Of a stretch of 64,000 nt of DNA, positions 1 to 10,363 are shown one piece after another. The position numbers were made by a program, and so were the translations under genes. Below the pieces are notes generated by a model, which saw nothing but the letters and a program-made list of their open reading frames with translations, did not search any database and was not told where the DNA came from. The stretch comes from an uncultured Pelagibacteraceae bacterium (GTDB taxonomy: Bacteria > Pseudomonadota > Alphaproteobacteria > Pelagibacterales > Pelagibacteraceae): contig CACETY010000001.1 of NCBI GenBank assembly GCA_902562645.1, positions 62,001-126,000 on the forward strand, read 5' to 3'. Each line of letters starts with the position of its first letter. Within the stretch, counting starts at the first letter, position 1.

Positions 1-1
1 T

Positions 2-1132
2 AAAGAAGATTGGAAGAATGTAATAATAAATGGAAAGAAATATACAAGAGAAACAGATACTTTAGACACATTTGTATGTTCCTCGTGGTATTATCTTAGA
101 TTCTGTTCACCAAAAGAGAGTGAATATGGATTTAAAAAAGAAGATATTGATTATTGGATGCCAGTAGACCAATATATAGGTGGCGTAGAACATGCAATAT
201 TACATTTACTTTACTCCCGTTTTTTCATGAAAGCTATAGGATATAAAAATCAAAGTTTTAAATTTGATGAACCATTTCAAGGTCTATTCACACAGGGAAT
301 GGTATGTCATGAAACATATAAAGATAAAAATAATAATTGGCTAAGTCCTGATCAAATAGTATCAAACGGAGATAAATACTATAAAAAAGATGAGCCAGAT
401 AATATTGTTAAAGTTGGACCATCAGAGTCAATGTCTAAATCGAAAAAAAATGTGATTGATCCAGAAAGTATAATGAATAATTATGGGGCTGACGCTGTAA
501 GATTATTTATCTTATCTGATAGCCCACCAGAAAAAGATGTTCAATGGTCTGAGCAAGGTATGAACGCTTCTTACAAATTTTTACAAAAGTTATGGACCCT
601 TCATAATAAAATAAAAGTCAAAATACAAAACAATTTAAACTTAACTGGATCTGAAAAGAACTTGGAAAATTTTACTAACCAAATGATTAGTAAGATAACA
701 AATAACCTTGAAAATTTTAGTTATAATGTAATTATAGCAAATATTTATGAAACGTATAACTTTTTAAACAAAGAAATCGAAAAAGAAATTGATTCGATGA
801 AGCTTAAAGAGAATTATATAAAAATATTAATTTTATTTTCACCTGCTATCCCACATTTTTCATCAGAGTGTTTTGAAAATTTAGGACATGGTGATAAAGT
901 GGAATGGCCTATAGCCAATTTAAACTTCACGAATAGAGACAAAATAGATTATGTGATACAGATTAATGGAAAAAAAAGGGCTATTTTAAACGATAGTAGA
1001 GACATTGATCAAGAAAGTCTTTTACTGAAGATAAAATCAAATAAGATAGTGTCAAAATATATAAAAGATAAAGCAATAAACAAGATTATATTTGTTAAAA
1101 ACAGATTAATTAACTTATTAATACATGAGTAA
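2..1132 (+). CDS. leuS: Leucyl-tRNA synthetase, C-terminal part (cut by window start)
   Basis: Charges tRNA-Leu with leucine in the cytoplasm. The reading frame is already open at base 2, so the gene starts upstream and only about 376 C-terminal residues are here. Visible are the catalytic-core segment ending in SSWYYLRF, the segment [20 protein letters not shown], and the class I signature SMSKS (bases 428-442, the KMSKS loop). The anticodon-binding helical domain and a short C-terminal domain follow. The stop overlaps the start of the downstream lipoprotein gene by 8 bases. The order leuS-lptE-holA is the same as in many proteobacteria, which supports all three calls. The editing domain must lie outside the window. 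Confidence 0.97.
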   Translation, partial: KEDWKNVIINGKKYTRETDTLDTFVCSSWYYLRFCSPKESEYGFKKEDIDYWMPVDQYIGGVEHAILHLLYSRFFMKAIGYKNQSFKFDEPFQGLFTQGMVCHETYKDKNNNWLSPDQIVSNGDKYYKKDEPDNIVKVGPSESMSKSKKNVIDPESIMNNYGADAVRLFILSDSPPEKDVQWSEQGMNASYKFLQKLWTLHNKIKVKIQNNLNLTGSEKNLENFTNQMISKITNNLENFSYNVIIANIYETYNFLNKEIEKEIDSMKLKENYIKILILFSPAIPHFSSECFENLGHGDKVEWPIANLNFTNRDKIDYVIQINGKKRAILNDSRDIDQESLLLKIKSNKIVSKYIKDKAINKIIFVKNRLINLLIHE

Positions 1133-1601
1133 TTTTTTTTTGAGATTCCTAGCTGTTTTTTTTATAACAGTACTATCAGCTTGTTCATATAAACCTATCT
1201 TTTCTGAAAATAATTATAATTTTGAAATAAATGAAATTATATTTAGTGGCGAAAGATATGTTAATAGAATTATCAAAAATAAATTAGGTTTAATTAAAAA
1301 AGAAAAAGACCAAGATAAAAAAAAATATAATCTTTTAATAAATACAAATAAAAAAAAATTGATTGTTTCCAAAGATTCAAAAGGCGACCCTCTTAAATTT
1401 GATCTGATTATTACAACATATTATGAAATCAATTATGAAGAAAAACTATTATTTAAAAAAGAAGTTATAAAAAATAAAGTTTATAATAATGATATAGATA
1501 AATTTAAACTTGAACAAAACGAAAAAATTATTTTAGAAAATTTATCTGAAAAAATTAGTGAAACTATAATTTCATCAATAATAAATTTGGATGATAATTA
1601 A
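1125..1601 (+). CDS. lptE: LPS-assembly lipoprotein LptE-like
   Basis: A 158-residue lipoprotein with an N-terminal hydrophobic signal and a lipobox LSAC at residues 17-20, so Cys20 would be lipidated and the protein anchored at the outer membrane. LptE plugs the LptD barrel that inserts lipopolysaccharide. The body is Lys/Asn-rich and too diverged to show family motifs by eye. The call rests on the lipobox, the size and the position between leuS and holA, where lptE (rlpB) sits in proteobacteria. It overlaps leuS by 8 bases and holA by 11 bases, so translation is probably coupled. Confidence 0.8.
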   Translation: MSNFFLRFLAVFFITVLSACSYKPIFSENNYNFEINEIIFSGERYVNRIIKNKLGLIKKEKDQDKKKYNLLINTNKKKLIVSKDSKGDPLKFDLIITTYYEINYEEKLLFKKEVIKNKVYNNDIDKFKLEQNEKIILENLSEKISETIISSIINLDDN

Positions 1602-2568
1602 AAACTTTGAAATAGACAAATTTAACAAATCTAATTCTAATTTACATTTAATTTATGGTATCAATGAAGGTATTAAACAAGATTTAATAAATAATATTTA
1701 TTTAAAAGGTTTTGAAGGTGATATTTTTAACTATGAGGAGCATGAAATTTTAAATAATATTGATCAGTTTATTTCAAATTTATTAACAAAGTCATTGTTT
1801 AGTAATAAAAAAATAATCATTATTTCAAGAGCTACAGATAAACTATACTCTTTAATAAATGATTTGTTGGATAGGGAAATAGTTGAGACAAAAATTATCA
1901 TCAAATCATCAAGTCTAGAAAAGAAATCAAAACTCAGAAATTTATTTGAAAAAGAAGACCAATTAATTTGCACACCTGTTTATGAAGATGACACGAGAGC
2001 ATTAAATTTAGTTATTCAGAATTTTTTGAAAATAAATAACTTAAGTTTATCACAAGAGATCAAAAACATCCTCATAGAAAGATCAAAGGGAGATAGGATT
2101 AACTTAAAAAATGAATTATCTAAATTAAAAAATTTGTCATTAAGTAAAAGCAAAATAAGTGTAGAGGATGTAAATAAACTCTCAAACCTTGCAGAAAATT
2201 ATAGTGTGTTTGAGTTATCGGATAACTATTTAGCCAAAAATTCTAAAAAAGTATCAAACATCCTTAATGAGAATAATTATTCATCTGAAGACTGTATTCT
2301 AATCATAAGAACAATATTAAATAAATCTAAAAGGCTTTTAAAAATACGAAATGAAGTTGATAACAATAATAATATTGATCAAGCAATTTCTAGCTTTAAA
2401 CCTCCTATATTTTGGAAAGAAAAAGATATTGTAAAAAAACAAGTTCAAGCGTGGTCAACTAATGAAGTAAAAGGAATTATATTTAAAATCAATGACTTGG
2501 AGGCTTTAGTTAAGAAAAATAACTCAAATTCAATACTTTTTGTTTCTAATTTTGTAAGTAATTATTAA
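1591..2568 (+). CDS. holA: DNA polymerase III delta subunit
   Basis: A clamp-loader subunit that opens the beta sliding clamp during replication. At 325 residues it has normal HolA length. It starts with a Rossmann-like N-terminal segment (LHLIYGINEGIKQDLIN, matching the 'Y-G-x-E' entry of the family) and continues with helical domains. Position right after leuS-lptE is classical. Its TAA stop shares the palindrome TTAA (2565-2568) with the stop of the convergent parB, so no separate terminator fits between them. Sequence conservation is low, as usual for delta subunits, and the call depends partly on context. Confidence 0.88.
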   Translation: MIIKNFEIDKFNKSNSNLHLIYGINEGIKQDLINNIYLKGFEGDIFNYEEHEILNNIDQFISNLLTKSLFSNKKIIIISRATDKLYSLINDLLDREIVETKIIIKSSSLEKKSKLRNLFEKEDQLICTPVYEDDTRALNLVIQNFLKINNLSLSQEIKNILIERSKGDRINLKNELSKLKNLSLSKSKISVEDVNKLSNLAENYSVFELSDNYLAKNSKKVSNILNENNYSSEDCILIIRTILNKSKRLLKIRNEVDNNNNIDQAISSFKPPIFWKEKDIVKKQVQAWSTNEVKGIIFKINDLEALVKKNNSNSILFVSNFVSNY

Positions 2569-3416
2569 TAATTTTCCTTAATGATCGCTACCAATCTATC
2601 GAGCTGATCTGCACCTTTATACTCTAGGCTAATAATTCCAGAATTATTTCTCTTATTTTTAACAAAAACTCTCATTCCAATTTTATCTGTTAACTCCTCT
2701 TCAAGACTAACAATATTTGGATCTTTTTTCTTTGAGGTACTATTAGAACTAGATTTCAAAATTTTTACTAAATTTTCAGTTTGTCTAACTGATAGTTTTT
2801 TTGAAATAATTTTCTTTGCTAAAAGTATTGCATTGTCTAATCCTACTAAAATTTTTGCATGTCCTTGGGTTATTTTTTCATCAACTATTAATTCTATAAT
2901 TTCTTGTGGAAGAGATAAAAGTCGTAAACAATTTGAAATATGAGCTCTACTCTTTCCTATAAATTTAGAAACTTTATCCTGATCGTAACTAAATTCATCA
3001 ATTAATCTTTTATAACCTTCTGCTTCCTCGATTGGATTTAAATCTTTTCTTTGAACATTTTCGACAATTGCAAATTCTAATGATTTAAGATTATCTGCAT
3101 TAATTACAATTACCGGGACTTCATGAAGCCCTGCATATTGGGCTGCCTGCCACCTTCTTTCTCCAGCTATTATTTCAAATTTACCCTCTTCATTTGAAGA
3201 AGGTCTTACAATAATAGGTTGGATAATCCCTCGCTCTCTTATAGAGTTAGTTAATTCCTCTAAACTAACCTCATCAAATTTTTTTCTAGGTTGATACTTG
3301 TTTCTAATTAAAGAACTTATTGAGATATTTTTTTTGTTATCAATTTGTTCACTATCCCCTATTAAGGAAGATAGCCCTCTTCCGAGTCCTTTTTTTGATT
3401 TAAACGGATTAATCAT
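2565..3416 (-). CDS. parB: Chromosome-partitioning protein ParB
   Basis: A CTPase and DNA-binding protein that loads at parS and spreads to form the origin-proximal partition complex. The N-terminus (GLGRGLSSLIGD) is the usual ParA-interacting tail. CTP-binding motifs follow: GERRW at residues 85-89 and ENVQRKDLNP at 119-128. The helix-turn-helix lies at about 148-168 (SKFIGKSRAHISNCLRLL), then TQGHAK. At 283 residues the length is normal. It overlaps parA by 4 bases in the mnmG-rsmG-parA-parB leftward operon. Two matching parS sites are present a little upstream, inside rsmG and mnmG. Confidence 0.97.
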   Translation of the reverse strand: MINPFKSKKGLGRGLSSLIGDSEQIDNKKNISISSLIRNKYQPRKKFDEVSLEELTNSIRERGIIQPIIVRPSSNEEGKFEIIAGERRWQAAQYAGLHEVPVIVINADNLKSLEFAIVENVQRKDLNPIEEAEGYKRLIDEFSYDQDKVSKFIGKSRAHISNCLRLLSLPQEIIELIVDEKITQGHAKILVGLDNAILLAKKIISKKLSVRQTENLVKILKSSSNSTSKKKDPNIVSLEEELTDKIGMRVFVKNKRNNSGIISLEYKGADQLDRLVAIIKENY

Positions 3417-4213
3417 GCTGCACTCTCCACTTGTTTATCTTGGTTTAAAAATTCTTCTGTAAAACTAAAATAAGCTTTACTGCCTGGACAAGTTTTATCA
3501 TAAATGAGAACTGGAACGCCATGAGAGGGCGCCTCTGATAGTCTAACATTTCTTGGCACAGCAGTACTGTAAACTTTATCTTTAAAATAGTTTCTTGCTT
3601 CTGTTTCTACCTCACCTGATAATTTATTTCTCTTATCATACATAGTCAGAAGTATTCCTCTTATGTCTAAAGATGGATTTAAGTTTGACTTTATCCTCTC
3701 AATTGTTTTCATGAGTTGAGTGAGACCCTCTAAAGCAAAAAATTCGGTCTGAAGTGGTACCACTAGTGCATTGGAGGCTACCAATGCCATGATTGTAAGT
3801 AGGCTTAAAGACGGAGGGCAATCAATTATGATATAGTCATATAATGGCTCAGAATTGTTTAAAATCAAGGTTAATTCTTCTTTTAATTTAAAGGCTCGAC
3901 GACTATCACCTGCTGTCTCAACCTCAAGTCCAGACAAATCAACATTTGAAGATATCAAATCTAAATTTCTAAAGCTTGTAGACTGGATTACCTCTGAAAT
4001 TTTTCTATTTCCATTCAATACATTGTAAATTGTTTGATCAGAACTTGTGGTATTGGATAATCCAAGACCAGTTGTAGCATTACCTTGTGGATCAAGATCA
4101 ATTATAAGAATTTTTTTTCCCTTCATCGACAAACCCGCAGCAAGATTGATTACAGTGGTGGTCTTGCCTACTCCTCCTTTTTGGTTTATGACCGAAACAA
4201 CTTTCTTATTCAT
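3413..4213 (-). CDS. parA: Chromosome-partitioning ATPase ParA
   Basis: A Walker-type ATPase that moves ParB-parS complexes. It has the deviant Walker A box KGGVGKTT (residues 12-19) and LIDLDPQGNATTGLG (about 38-52), followed by the typical DYIIIDCPPSLSLLT segment. Length is 266 residues, as expected for the chromosomal (Soj-type) ParA without an N-terminal helix-turn-helix domain. It is the third gene of the mnmG-rsmG-parA-parB operon, with 4-base overlaps to both neighbours, so stoichiometry is probably set by translational coupling. Confidence 0.97.
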   Translation of the reverse strand: MNKKVVSVINQKGGVGKTTTVINLAAGLSMKGKKILIIDLDPQGNATTGLGLSNTTSSDQTIYNVLNGNRKISEVIQSTSFRNLDLISSNVDLSGLEVETAGDSRRAFKLKEELTLILNNSEPLYDYIIIDCPPSLSLLTIMALVASNALVVPLQTEFFALEGLTQLMKTIERIKSNLNPSLDIRGILLTMYDKRNKLSGEVETEARNYFKDKVYSTAVPRNVRLSEAPSHGVPVLIYDKTCPGSKAYFSFTEEFLNQDKQVESAA

Positions 4214-4851
4214 ATTTTTTTTTTTAAATTTGAAATTTTTACTACTGTTGACTCTTCACTTGTAAGACTTTTCATTTCCTCTAAGTCAAATTTCCATTTT
4301 GTGGAGACATCTTTTAAAATTTTTTTTCTGCTTTTTCCTAAATACATGATTATGTATTTAAAATTTTTAAAATTTTTTGTTGCTATATCAAAAATCACTG
4401 GCATAGGTTTGAATGCTCGACAAATTATTACATCTGTCACTAAATTTTTTTCTTCAAATATATTTTTTTGATAAATTTTTGCTTCCAATTTAAATTTTTT
4501 TACCATCTCTAATAAAAAATTGCTTTTATGATAACTCTTTTCATAAAAAATTAGCTTAAAACCTTGTTTTTTTGATTTCATCAAAATACCTAAAACTATA
4601 CTAGGGAGCCCTGCACCAGAGCCAAGATCAGTGCATACACTTATGTCTTTTTTATCAATAAAATCAATAGTTTGTGCACTATCATAAATATGCCTTGTAT
4701 TTATTGACTTTTCTGTGCTTGAGCTTATCAAATTTATTTTCTTGTTTGTGCTCAAAATTGATTTTGAATAGTCCTCTAACTCCTTAAGTGTTTCACGTGA
4801 AACATTTTTGAGGAGTGTTTTATCTGTTTTTATTATTTTCGAATCAATCAA
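4210..4851 (-). CDS. rsmG: 16S rRNA (guanine-N7) methyltransferase RsmG (GidB)
   Basis: Methylates N7 of a conserved guanine in 16S rRNA (G527 in E. coli numbering) using SAM. At 213 residues it has normal length. [10 protein letters not shown] (51-60) and the SAM-binding loop GSGAGLP (77-83) match the family. The start overlaps the mnmG stop by 4 bases. A perfect parS palindrome (4789-4804) is written into the codons for residues N16-T21, so this gene also serves as a chromosome-partition site. Confidence 0.96.
   Translation of the reverse strand: MIDSKIIKTDKTLLKNVSRETLKELEDYSKSILSTNKKINLISSSTEKSINTRHIYDSAQTIDFIDKKDISVCTDLGSGAGLPSIVLGILMKSKKQGFKLIFYEKSYHKSNFLLEMVKKFKLEAKIYQKNIFEEKNLVTDVIICRAFKPMPVIFDIATKNFKNFKYIIMYLGKSRKKILKDVSTKWKFDLEEMKSLTSEESTVVKISNLKKKI
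4789..4804. promoter_or_regulatory. parS centromere site 1 (perfect 16-bp match)
   Basis: The sequence TGTTTCACGTGAAACA is an exact match to the bacterial parS consensus and a perfect palindrome. It lies inside rsmG, encoding V-S-R-E-T, and about 8 kb left of the oriC candidate. parB and parA are within 2.3 kb. ParB should bind and load here. Confidence 0.95.
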
Positions 4852-6719
4852 GCTATATGCTTAATAGACCTTCTTTTGACATGAGACAACAAAATATATA
4901 CTGCTGCTGGAGTTATTCCATCTATTCTGAGTGCTTGGCCAAGTGTTTTTGGCTTTATTTCCTTAAATTTTGACTTAACTTCATTTGATAATCCAGAGAA
5001 TTGATCGTAATCTAAGTTTTCAGGTATTTTTAAATTTTCATCTCTTTTAAATGCTAAAATGTCTGCATCTTGTTTCTTCAAATATCCTTTATAGTGAGCT
5101 TTTATCTCAATTTGCTCATCAATTTCACGTGAAACATATTTAATTTCAGGCCAAATTTCCCTAATTTTACTCATATTTACTGACTTTTGGCTGAGTATTT
5201 CCATTGCACTCCTTTTAACCCCGTCCTTAGCAATATTAATACCAAATTTAGATACTTTTGAGGGTGAAATTAATGATTTTTCCATATTTTTAATACTTTT
5301 TTCCAATTTAGAAGCTTTCTCTTTATATATAATTTTCCGCTTATTTAATATTAAACCAATATCAATTCCTTTTTGTGTAAGTCTTATATCTGCATTATCA
5401 GATCTCAAAGATAGCCTGTATTCTGCCCTTGAGGTAAACATTCTATAGGGCTCTGCAACTCCTTTTGTAACTAAATCATCTATCATAACACCTATGTATG
5501 CCTCAGATCTATCAAGTATAAATGGTTCTTTACCTTTAATAGAGAGAGCAGCATTTATTCCAGCTATCAATCCTTGTGCCGCAGCTTCTTCATAACCTGT
5601 TGTTCCATTTATTTGTCCTGCGAGGTAAAGATTTTTAATTTTTTTTGTCTCTAAAGTAAGAAATAGCTCCCTTGGGTCCACAAAATCATATTCAATTGCG
5701 TATCCAGGCCTTAAAATTTTAACTTTTTCTAAACCGTTGATATTATTGCATATTTCTTGCTGTATTTCAGCAGGTAGGGAAGTTGAGATTCCATTAGGAT
5801 AGATTGTTTTATCATTTAGACCTTCTGGCTCTAAAAATATTTGATGTTTTTGCTTATCAGCAAACTTTACAATTTTATCTTCTATGGAAGGACAATATCT
5901 AGGGCCAACACCTTGGATACTTCCTGAGTACATAGCACTACTTTTAATGTTTTTAGATATGATCTCATGAACTGCTCGATTAGTATATGTCATCCTACAT
6001 GAAATTTGTCTGTTTATATTTTTTTTTGTAAGGAAAGAAAAAAAATATGGATCTTCATCTGCGTGCTGCTCTTCGAGTTTTTCGAAATTAATCGTCGTTG
6101 CATCCAATCTTGGTGGTGTTCCTGTTTTTAATCTTCCAATTTTAAAATCGTATTTTTCTAATTGTTCACTTAAACCTGTTGAAGGTTTTTCATTAAATCT
6201 TCCTGCAGGTGTTTTTTCTTTACCAATGTGAATTAAACCATTTAAAAAAGTTCCAGTTGTTAGGATTACTTTAGATGATAGTACTTTTTTACCTTCTTGT
6301 GTGATAAAACCGATTATATTGTTTTTTTCGAAAATGAACTCTATTACAGGATCAGAAAAAATGCTTAAATTACAGTAGTTTATAAGTTTTTCTTGCATGT
6401 ATTTCTTATATAATGATCTATCACTTTGAGTTCGTGGTCCGCGCACAGCAGGGCCTCTGCTTCTATTTAATAATCGAAATTGTATTCCTGATTTATCTGC
6501 AACTTCACCCATCACACCGTCAAGTGCATCTATCTCTCTGACAAGATGACCTTTGCCTAATCCCCCTATTGCTGGATTGCATGACATCTCACCAATAGTA
6601 TTAAATCTATGTGTAAATAAGGCAGTATTTACGCCTAATCTAGCAGATGCTGCAGCAGCTTCACAGCCAGCATGACCTCCTCCGACTACGACTACATCAA
6701 ATGACAACTCATTTTTCAT
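4848..6719 (-). CDS. mnmG: tRNA uridine 5-carboxymethylaminomethyl modification enzyme MnmG (GidA)
   Basis: FAD-dependent partner of MnmE; together they install the cmnm5 group at wobble U34 of certain tRNAs. The protein has 623 residues. The FAD dinucleotide fold is at the N-terminus ([13 protein letters not shown], residues 10-22). [19 protein letters not shown] and [19 protein letters not shown] are signature blocks, and a helical C-terminal domain follows. It is the first gene of the mnmG-rsmG-parA-parB operon, transcribed away from the oriC candidate. A second parS-like site (5121-5136) is embedded in codons for V-S-R-E near the 3' third. Confidence 0.98.
   Translation of the reverse strand: MKNELSFDVVVVGGGHAGCEAAAASARLGVNTALFTHRFNTIGEMSCNPAIGGLGKGHLVREIDALDGVMGEVADKSGIQFRLLNRSRGPAVRGPRTQSDRSLYKKYMQEKLINYCNLSIFSDPVIEFIFEKNNIIGFITQEGKKVLSSKVILTTGTFLNGLIHIGKEKTPAGRFNEKPSTGLSEQLEKYDFKIGRLKTGTPPRLDATTINFEKLEEQHADEDPYFFSFLTKKNINRQISCRMTYTNRAVHEIISKNIKSSAMYSGSIQGVGPRYCPSIEDKIVKFADKQKHQIFLEPEGLNDKTIYPNGISTSLPAEIQQEICNNINGLEKVKILRPGYAIEYDFVDPRELFLTLETKKIKNLYLAGQINGTTGYEEAAAQGLIAGINAALSIKGKEPFILDRSEAYIGVMIDDLVTKGVAEPYRMFTSRAEYRLSLRSDNADIRLTQKGIDIGLILNKRKIIYKEKASKLEKSIKNMEKSLISPSKVSKFGINIAKDGVKRSAMEILSQKSVNMSKIREIWPEIKYVSREIDEQIEIKAHYKGYLKKQDADILAFKRDENLKIPENLDYDQFSGLSNEVKSKFKEIKPKTLGQALRIDGITPAAVYILLSHVKRRSIKHIA
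5121..5136. promoter_or_regulatory. parS-like site 2 (14 of 16 positions)
   Basis: AATTTCACGTGAAACA keeps the palindromic core TTTCACGTGAAA and differs from the parS consensus only at the first two bases. It lies inside mnmG, about 330 bases from site 1, and again the core encodes V-S-R-E. Two close sites beside parAB make chance occurrence unlikely. Whether ParB tolerates the changed flank is not known from sequence. Confidence 0.8.
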
Positions 6720-6795
6720 AATTGTAATTTATTATTGATCTTAAATTTTACAAGAAAACACTTAAAAATGACTAAAAAGTGAGCAAATTTAGGGC

Positions 6796-8127
6796 TTATT
6801 TACCTATACAAAAATCACTAAAAATGGATCCTAATATTTCTTCAACATCTACTTTTCCAACAATCATACCTAAATGTCTGGTTGCCAATCTTAAATCCTC
6901 TGCAGCTTTATCAAAGTCTTCCTGGGAGTTTTTTTCCTCAAAATTTTTTAAATTCTGAAGACAAGCCTCTAAACTTTGTCTATGTCTTTCTCTGGTAATT
7001 AAAGTTTCGCTTGAGCTTACAAATTTATTTTTTAATTTGTCTTTTATTCTTTTTATTAATTCATCTAAGTTAGTTTCATTTTTAATTGATAAAAAAATTG
7101 GATTAAATTTTTCAATTTGTTGATTGATATTATTGTAACCAAGATCTATTTTATTTATCACAATTATTGATTTTTCACTCACTAAATCGTTCAAAAATCC
7201 AGTAAAATCAACACTCTTTGGCTCTATTACTATAATATTAAGATCAGCATCATCTGCACGTTTGAGGGCTAATCTAATTCCTTTTTTTTCTATCTCATCT
7301 TGAGACTCTCTTATCCCTGCAGTATCTGAAATCACAACAGGATAACCATCTAAGTTCAAATGAGCTTCGATAACATCTCTAGTTGTTCCTGCAATTTCTG
7401 AGACGATAGCTACATCGCGGTTCGATAAATAATTCAATAAAGAGGATTTTCCTGCATTGGTAGGTCCAAGAATTGCAATCTTAAAACCCTCTCTAATTCT
7501 TTCTCCAACCTTTTGATCATCTAAAATTTTTTCAATTTCATTTATTATTTTTTCAGAATCATTTTTTATATTTTTAATCACATCATCTGGAAGATCCTCT
7601 TCTGGAAAATCAATTTTAGCTTCAATGTATGATAAAATTTTTAAAAGTTTTTCTCTTAATAAATTAAATTTTTTAGAACTTCTTCCACTCATTATTTTTA
7701 TGGCTTGTTGTCTTTGGATTTCTGTTTCAGCAGAAATTAAATCTGAAATACTTTCTGCTTTTAAGAGGTTTATTTTTTTATTTTGAAATGCTATTTTTGT
7801 AAATTCTCCAGGTTCAGCTAAACGACAATCTTCAAATTTTGATAATTGATCTAATATTGATCTTACAACAGCAATGCTTCCATGCACATGTATTTCGGCC
7901 ATATCATCGCCTGTGTAGCTCTCTGGGGCTGGAAACCACAATAATAAGCCTTCATCTATCAGCCCAGAATTGTCAATTTTATTGAATTTTTTAAAAGTTG
8001 CTACTCTAGGAGGTGGCATTTCCCCGTTTATAAGATTTAGTATAATTTTTTTTGTATTAGTTCCAGATATACGAACAACTGCTATACCTGAAACTCCGGG
8101 ACCTGATGAAAGCGCATATATATTCAT
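6796..8127 (-). CDS. mnmE: tRNA modification GTPase MnmE (TrmE)
   Basis: A potassium-activated GTPase that works with MnmG on wobble uridines. The N-terminal tetrahydrofolate-binding domain includes DDMAEIHVHG (74-83) and RLAEPGEFTKIAF. A G domain is inserted in the helical region: G1 GPTNAGKSS (221-229), AGTTRD (246-251), G3 DTAG (268-271) and G4 NKID (325-328). The protein ends in FCIGK, the C-terminal C-[ILV]-G-K motif with the essential cysteine. It has 443 residues, full length. The 76 bases to mnmG show nothing striking beyond AT-rich sequence. Confidence 0.98.
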   Translation of the reverse strand: MNIYALSSGPGVSGIAVVRISGTNTKKIILNLINGEMPPPRVATFKKFNKIDNSGLIDEGLLLWFPAPESYTGDDMAEIHVHGSIAVVRSILDQLSKFEDCRLAEPGEFTKIAFQNKKINLLKAESISDLISAETEIQRQQAIKIMSGRSSKKFNLLREKLLKILSYIEAKIDFPEEDLPDDVIKNIKNDSEKIINEIEKILDDQKVGERIREGFKIAILGPTNAGKSSLLNYLSNRDVAIVSEIAGTTRDVIEAHLNLDGYPVVISDTAGIRESQDEIEKKGIRLALKRADDADLNIIVIEPKSVDFTGFLNDLVSEKSIIVINKIDLGYNNINQQIEKFNPIFLSIKNETNLDELIKRIKDKLKNKFVSSSETLITRERHRQSLEACLQNLKNFEEKNSQEDFDKAAEDLRLATRHLGMIVGKVDVEEILGSIFSDFCIGK

Positions 8128-8172
8128 TAAATTATTATAGTTTTATATTAAGCATAATTATATAATTTTTTA

Positions 8173-9033
8173 ATGATTATATGGTTAGCATCTTATCCTA
8201 AAAGTGGAAATACGTGGCTAAGATCTTTTATAGCTTCTTTATTATTTAAAAAAACTGCTACTCTGAGTTTAAAAAGTTTATCAAACATACCTCAGTTTCC
8301 ACTTAGATCTCATTTTGACAACTTAGTTAACAAACATGAAATTGATGATTTAAATAAAGTGTCTTCCTATTGGATTAAATCTCAACAAATAATTAATTTA
8401 GACAAGAAGGTAAAATTTTTTAAAACACATCATGCTTTATGTAAGATTAAAGGGTCAATTTTTACAAACTATGAAAATTCGTTAGGGGTGATTTATATTG
8501 TTAGAGATCCTAGAAATGTTATTTCATCAATTAAATATCATTTTTCAAAAGAAAATTACACTGAAGCAAAAAATTTTTTATTTAATGAAAATAAATGTTT
8601 AGGTAAGAAGTTTGATGAAAATTCTAAAGATAAAAATAGAGATATGCTAACCGTAATAGCATCATGGAAGACACATTATAATTCATGGAAAAATTTTAAA
8701 AAAAATTATCTTTTGATAAAATATGAAGATTTAGTTTCTAATCCTCATGAAGAATTTACAAAAATTGCGGAATATTTATCAGAATTAATAAAAATAAAGA
8801 TAGAAGATGGTAAGATATTGATGGCAATTAAGAATAATAATTTTGAAAATTTAAAAAAAATTGAAAATAAAGATGGCTTTGTAGAAGCAGCAAACGATAA
8901 AAATACAGGTAAAACAAAAAGTTTTTTTAACTTAGGTCCTAACAATAAATGGCAGGAAAAATTAGATATTGAAATTAGGCAAAGTATTGAGGAAAAATTT
9001 GAAATTGAAATGAAAGAATTAGGTTATTTATAA
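8173..9033 (+). CDS. PAPS-dependent sulfotransferase
   Basis: A 286-residue single-domain sulfotransferase. It carries the 5'-phosphosulfate loop YPKSGNTW (residues 8-15) and the 3'-phosphate-binding segment RDPRNVISS (111-119), which bind the sulfate donor PAPS. It begins almost at the N-terminus with the first beta strand (MIIWLASYPKSG), so no signal peptide or TPR domain is present. The acceptor is unknown. The gene is transcribed opposite to mnmE and rho, and ends one base before the rho stop. It interrupts the otherwise leftward origin-linked block, so it may be a later insertion; base composition looks like its neighbours. Confidence 0.88.
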   Translation: MIIWLASYPKSGNTWLRSFIASLLFKKTATLSLKSLSNIPQFPLRSHFDNLVNKHEIDDLNKVSSYWIKSQQIINLDKKVKFFKTHHALCKIKGSIFTNYENSLGVIYIVRDPRNVISSIKYHFSKENYTEAKNFLFNENKCLGKKFDENSKDKNRDMLTVIASWKTHYNSWKNFKKNYLLIKYEDLVSNPHEEFTKIAEYLSELIKIKIEDGKILMAIKNNNFENLKKIENKDGFVEAANDKNTGKTKSFFNLGPNNKWQEKLDIEIRQSIEEKFEIEMKELGYL

Positions 9034-10305
9034 TTATGCAGGCTTATTCATTGAATTAAAAAATTCAGCATTATTTTTAGTTGTTTTTAATTTTGAATTA
9101 ATAAAATCAATCGCATCCATAGATCCCATAGGAGCAATTATTCTTCTTAAAACGTTCATCTTTTGAAGATCATTTTTATCAAAAATTAGCTCCTCTCTTC
9201 TAGTTCCAGACTTCGTAATATCTATTGCAGGGAAAATTCTCTTCTCAGAAATTTTTCTATCTAAAATTGTTTCACTATTTCCAGTTCCTTTAAATTCCTC
9301 AAAAATTACTTCATCCATTCTACTACCAGTATCAATAAGAGCAGTGGCTATAATTGTTAATGATCCACCTTCTTCAATATTTCTGGCTGCACCGAAAAAC
9401 CTTTTAGGTCTTTGTAACGCATTAGCATCTACACCACCTGTTAAAACTTTTCCAGAACTTGGTACAACAGCATTATAGGCTCTTCCTAATCTTGTTATAG
9501 AGTCTAAAAGTATTACAACATCTTTCTTATGTTCTGTTAGTCTTTTTGCTTTTTCAATAACCATTTCAGCAACAGCTACGTGACGTTGAGCTGGTTCATC
9601 AAAAGTTGAACTTATAACTTCACCTTTAACTGTTCTTTGCATATCTGTTACTTCCTCTGGTCTTTCATCGATTAACAAAACCATAAGATAACATTCGGGA
9701 TGATTGGCTGTTATAGAATTTGCAATACTTTGTAAAATCATTGTTTTCCCTGCCTTAGGTGGAGATATAATCAATGATCTTTGACCTTTTCCAATAGGAC
9801 TTACTAAATCAATTAATCTCGGGGTGAGATCAGGTTTTTTTTCAATTTTATTTGACTCAACTTCCATCCCCAATTGTTTATTTGGGTATAGAGGTGTCAA
9901 GTTGTCAAAAGCTATTTTATGCTTAAATTTATCTGGTTCTTCAAAATTTATCTTACTTACTTGAAGAAGTGCAAAATATCTTTCTCCGTCTTTTGGGGAT
10001 CTAATTGGTCCCTCAACTGTATCTCCAGTTCTCAATCCAAATCTTCTAATCTGACTTGGACTTACATATATATCATCTGCTCCTGGTAAATAATTAGATT
10101 CCATCGCTCTTAGAAAACCAAAACCGTCTTGAAGTAGTTGTAACACTCCGCCACCAGTTATCTCTTCTCCTTTTTCTGCAAGTTTTTTTAAAATTGCAAA
10201 ATAAATTTCTTGTCTACGAAGGGTGCTAGCATTTTCTATTCCAAGCTTTTCAGCTTCAGTGATTAATTTTTCAGAGCTTTTTTCTTTTAATTCTTGAATG
10301 TTCAT
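9034..10305 (-). CDS. rho: Transcription termination factor Rho
   Basis: An RNA-dependent ATP helicase that ends transcription. An N-terminal Rho domain is followed by the RNA-binding cold-shock fold (DGFGFLR, about 60-66). Walker A is SPPKAGKT (181-188). [14 protein letters not shown] and [11 protein letters not shown] are the Walker B region and the Q/R-loop region. The length of 423 residues is normal and there is no low-complexity insertion. Few intrinsic terminators are visible in this window and many convergent genes touch, which fits heavy dependence on Rho. Its neighbourhood (hemJ, hemH, hemE) is the alphaproteobacterial origin flank. Confidence 0.98.
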   Translation of the reverse strand: MNIQELKEKSSEKLITEAEKLGIENASTLRRQEIYFAILKKLAEKGEEITGGGVLQLLQDGFGFLRAMESNYLPGADDIYVSPSQIRRFGLRTGDTVEGPIRSPKDGERYFALLQVSKINFEEPDKFKHKIAFDNLTPLYPNKQLGMEVESNKIEKKPDLTPRLIDLVSPIGKGQRSLIISPPKAGKTMILQSIANSITANHPECYLMVLLIDERPEEVTDMQRTVKGEVISSTFDEPAQRHVAVAEMVIEKAKRLTEHKKDVVILLDSITRLGRAYNAVVPSSGKVLTGGVDANALQRPKRFFGAARNIEEGGSLTIIATALIDTGSRMDEVIFEEFKGTGNSETILDRKISEKRIFPAIDITKSGTRREELIFDKNDLQKMNVLRRIIAPMGSMDAIDFINSKLKTTKNNAEFFNSMNKPA

Positions 10306-10363
10306 TGATGGGGATTTTGTTTAAGATTGTTTGAATATATATATTGAATTTAAAATTTCAACC

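Noticed and set aside
4047-4471. Plus-strand frames opposite parA and rsmG
   Set aside because: They overlap conserved parA/rsmG completely and have no recognisable protein features.
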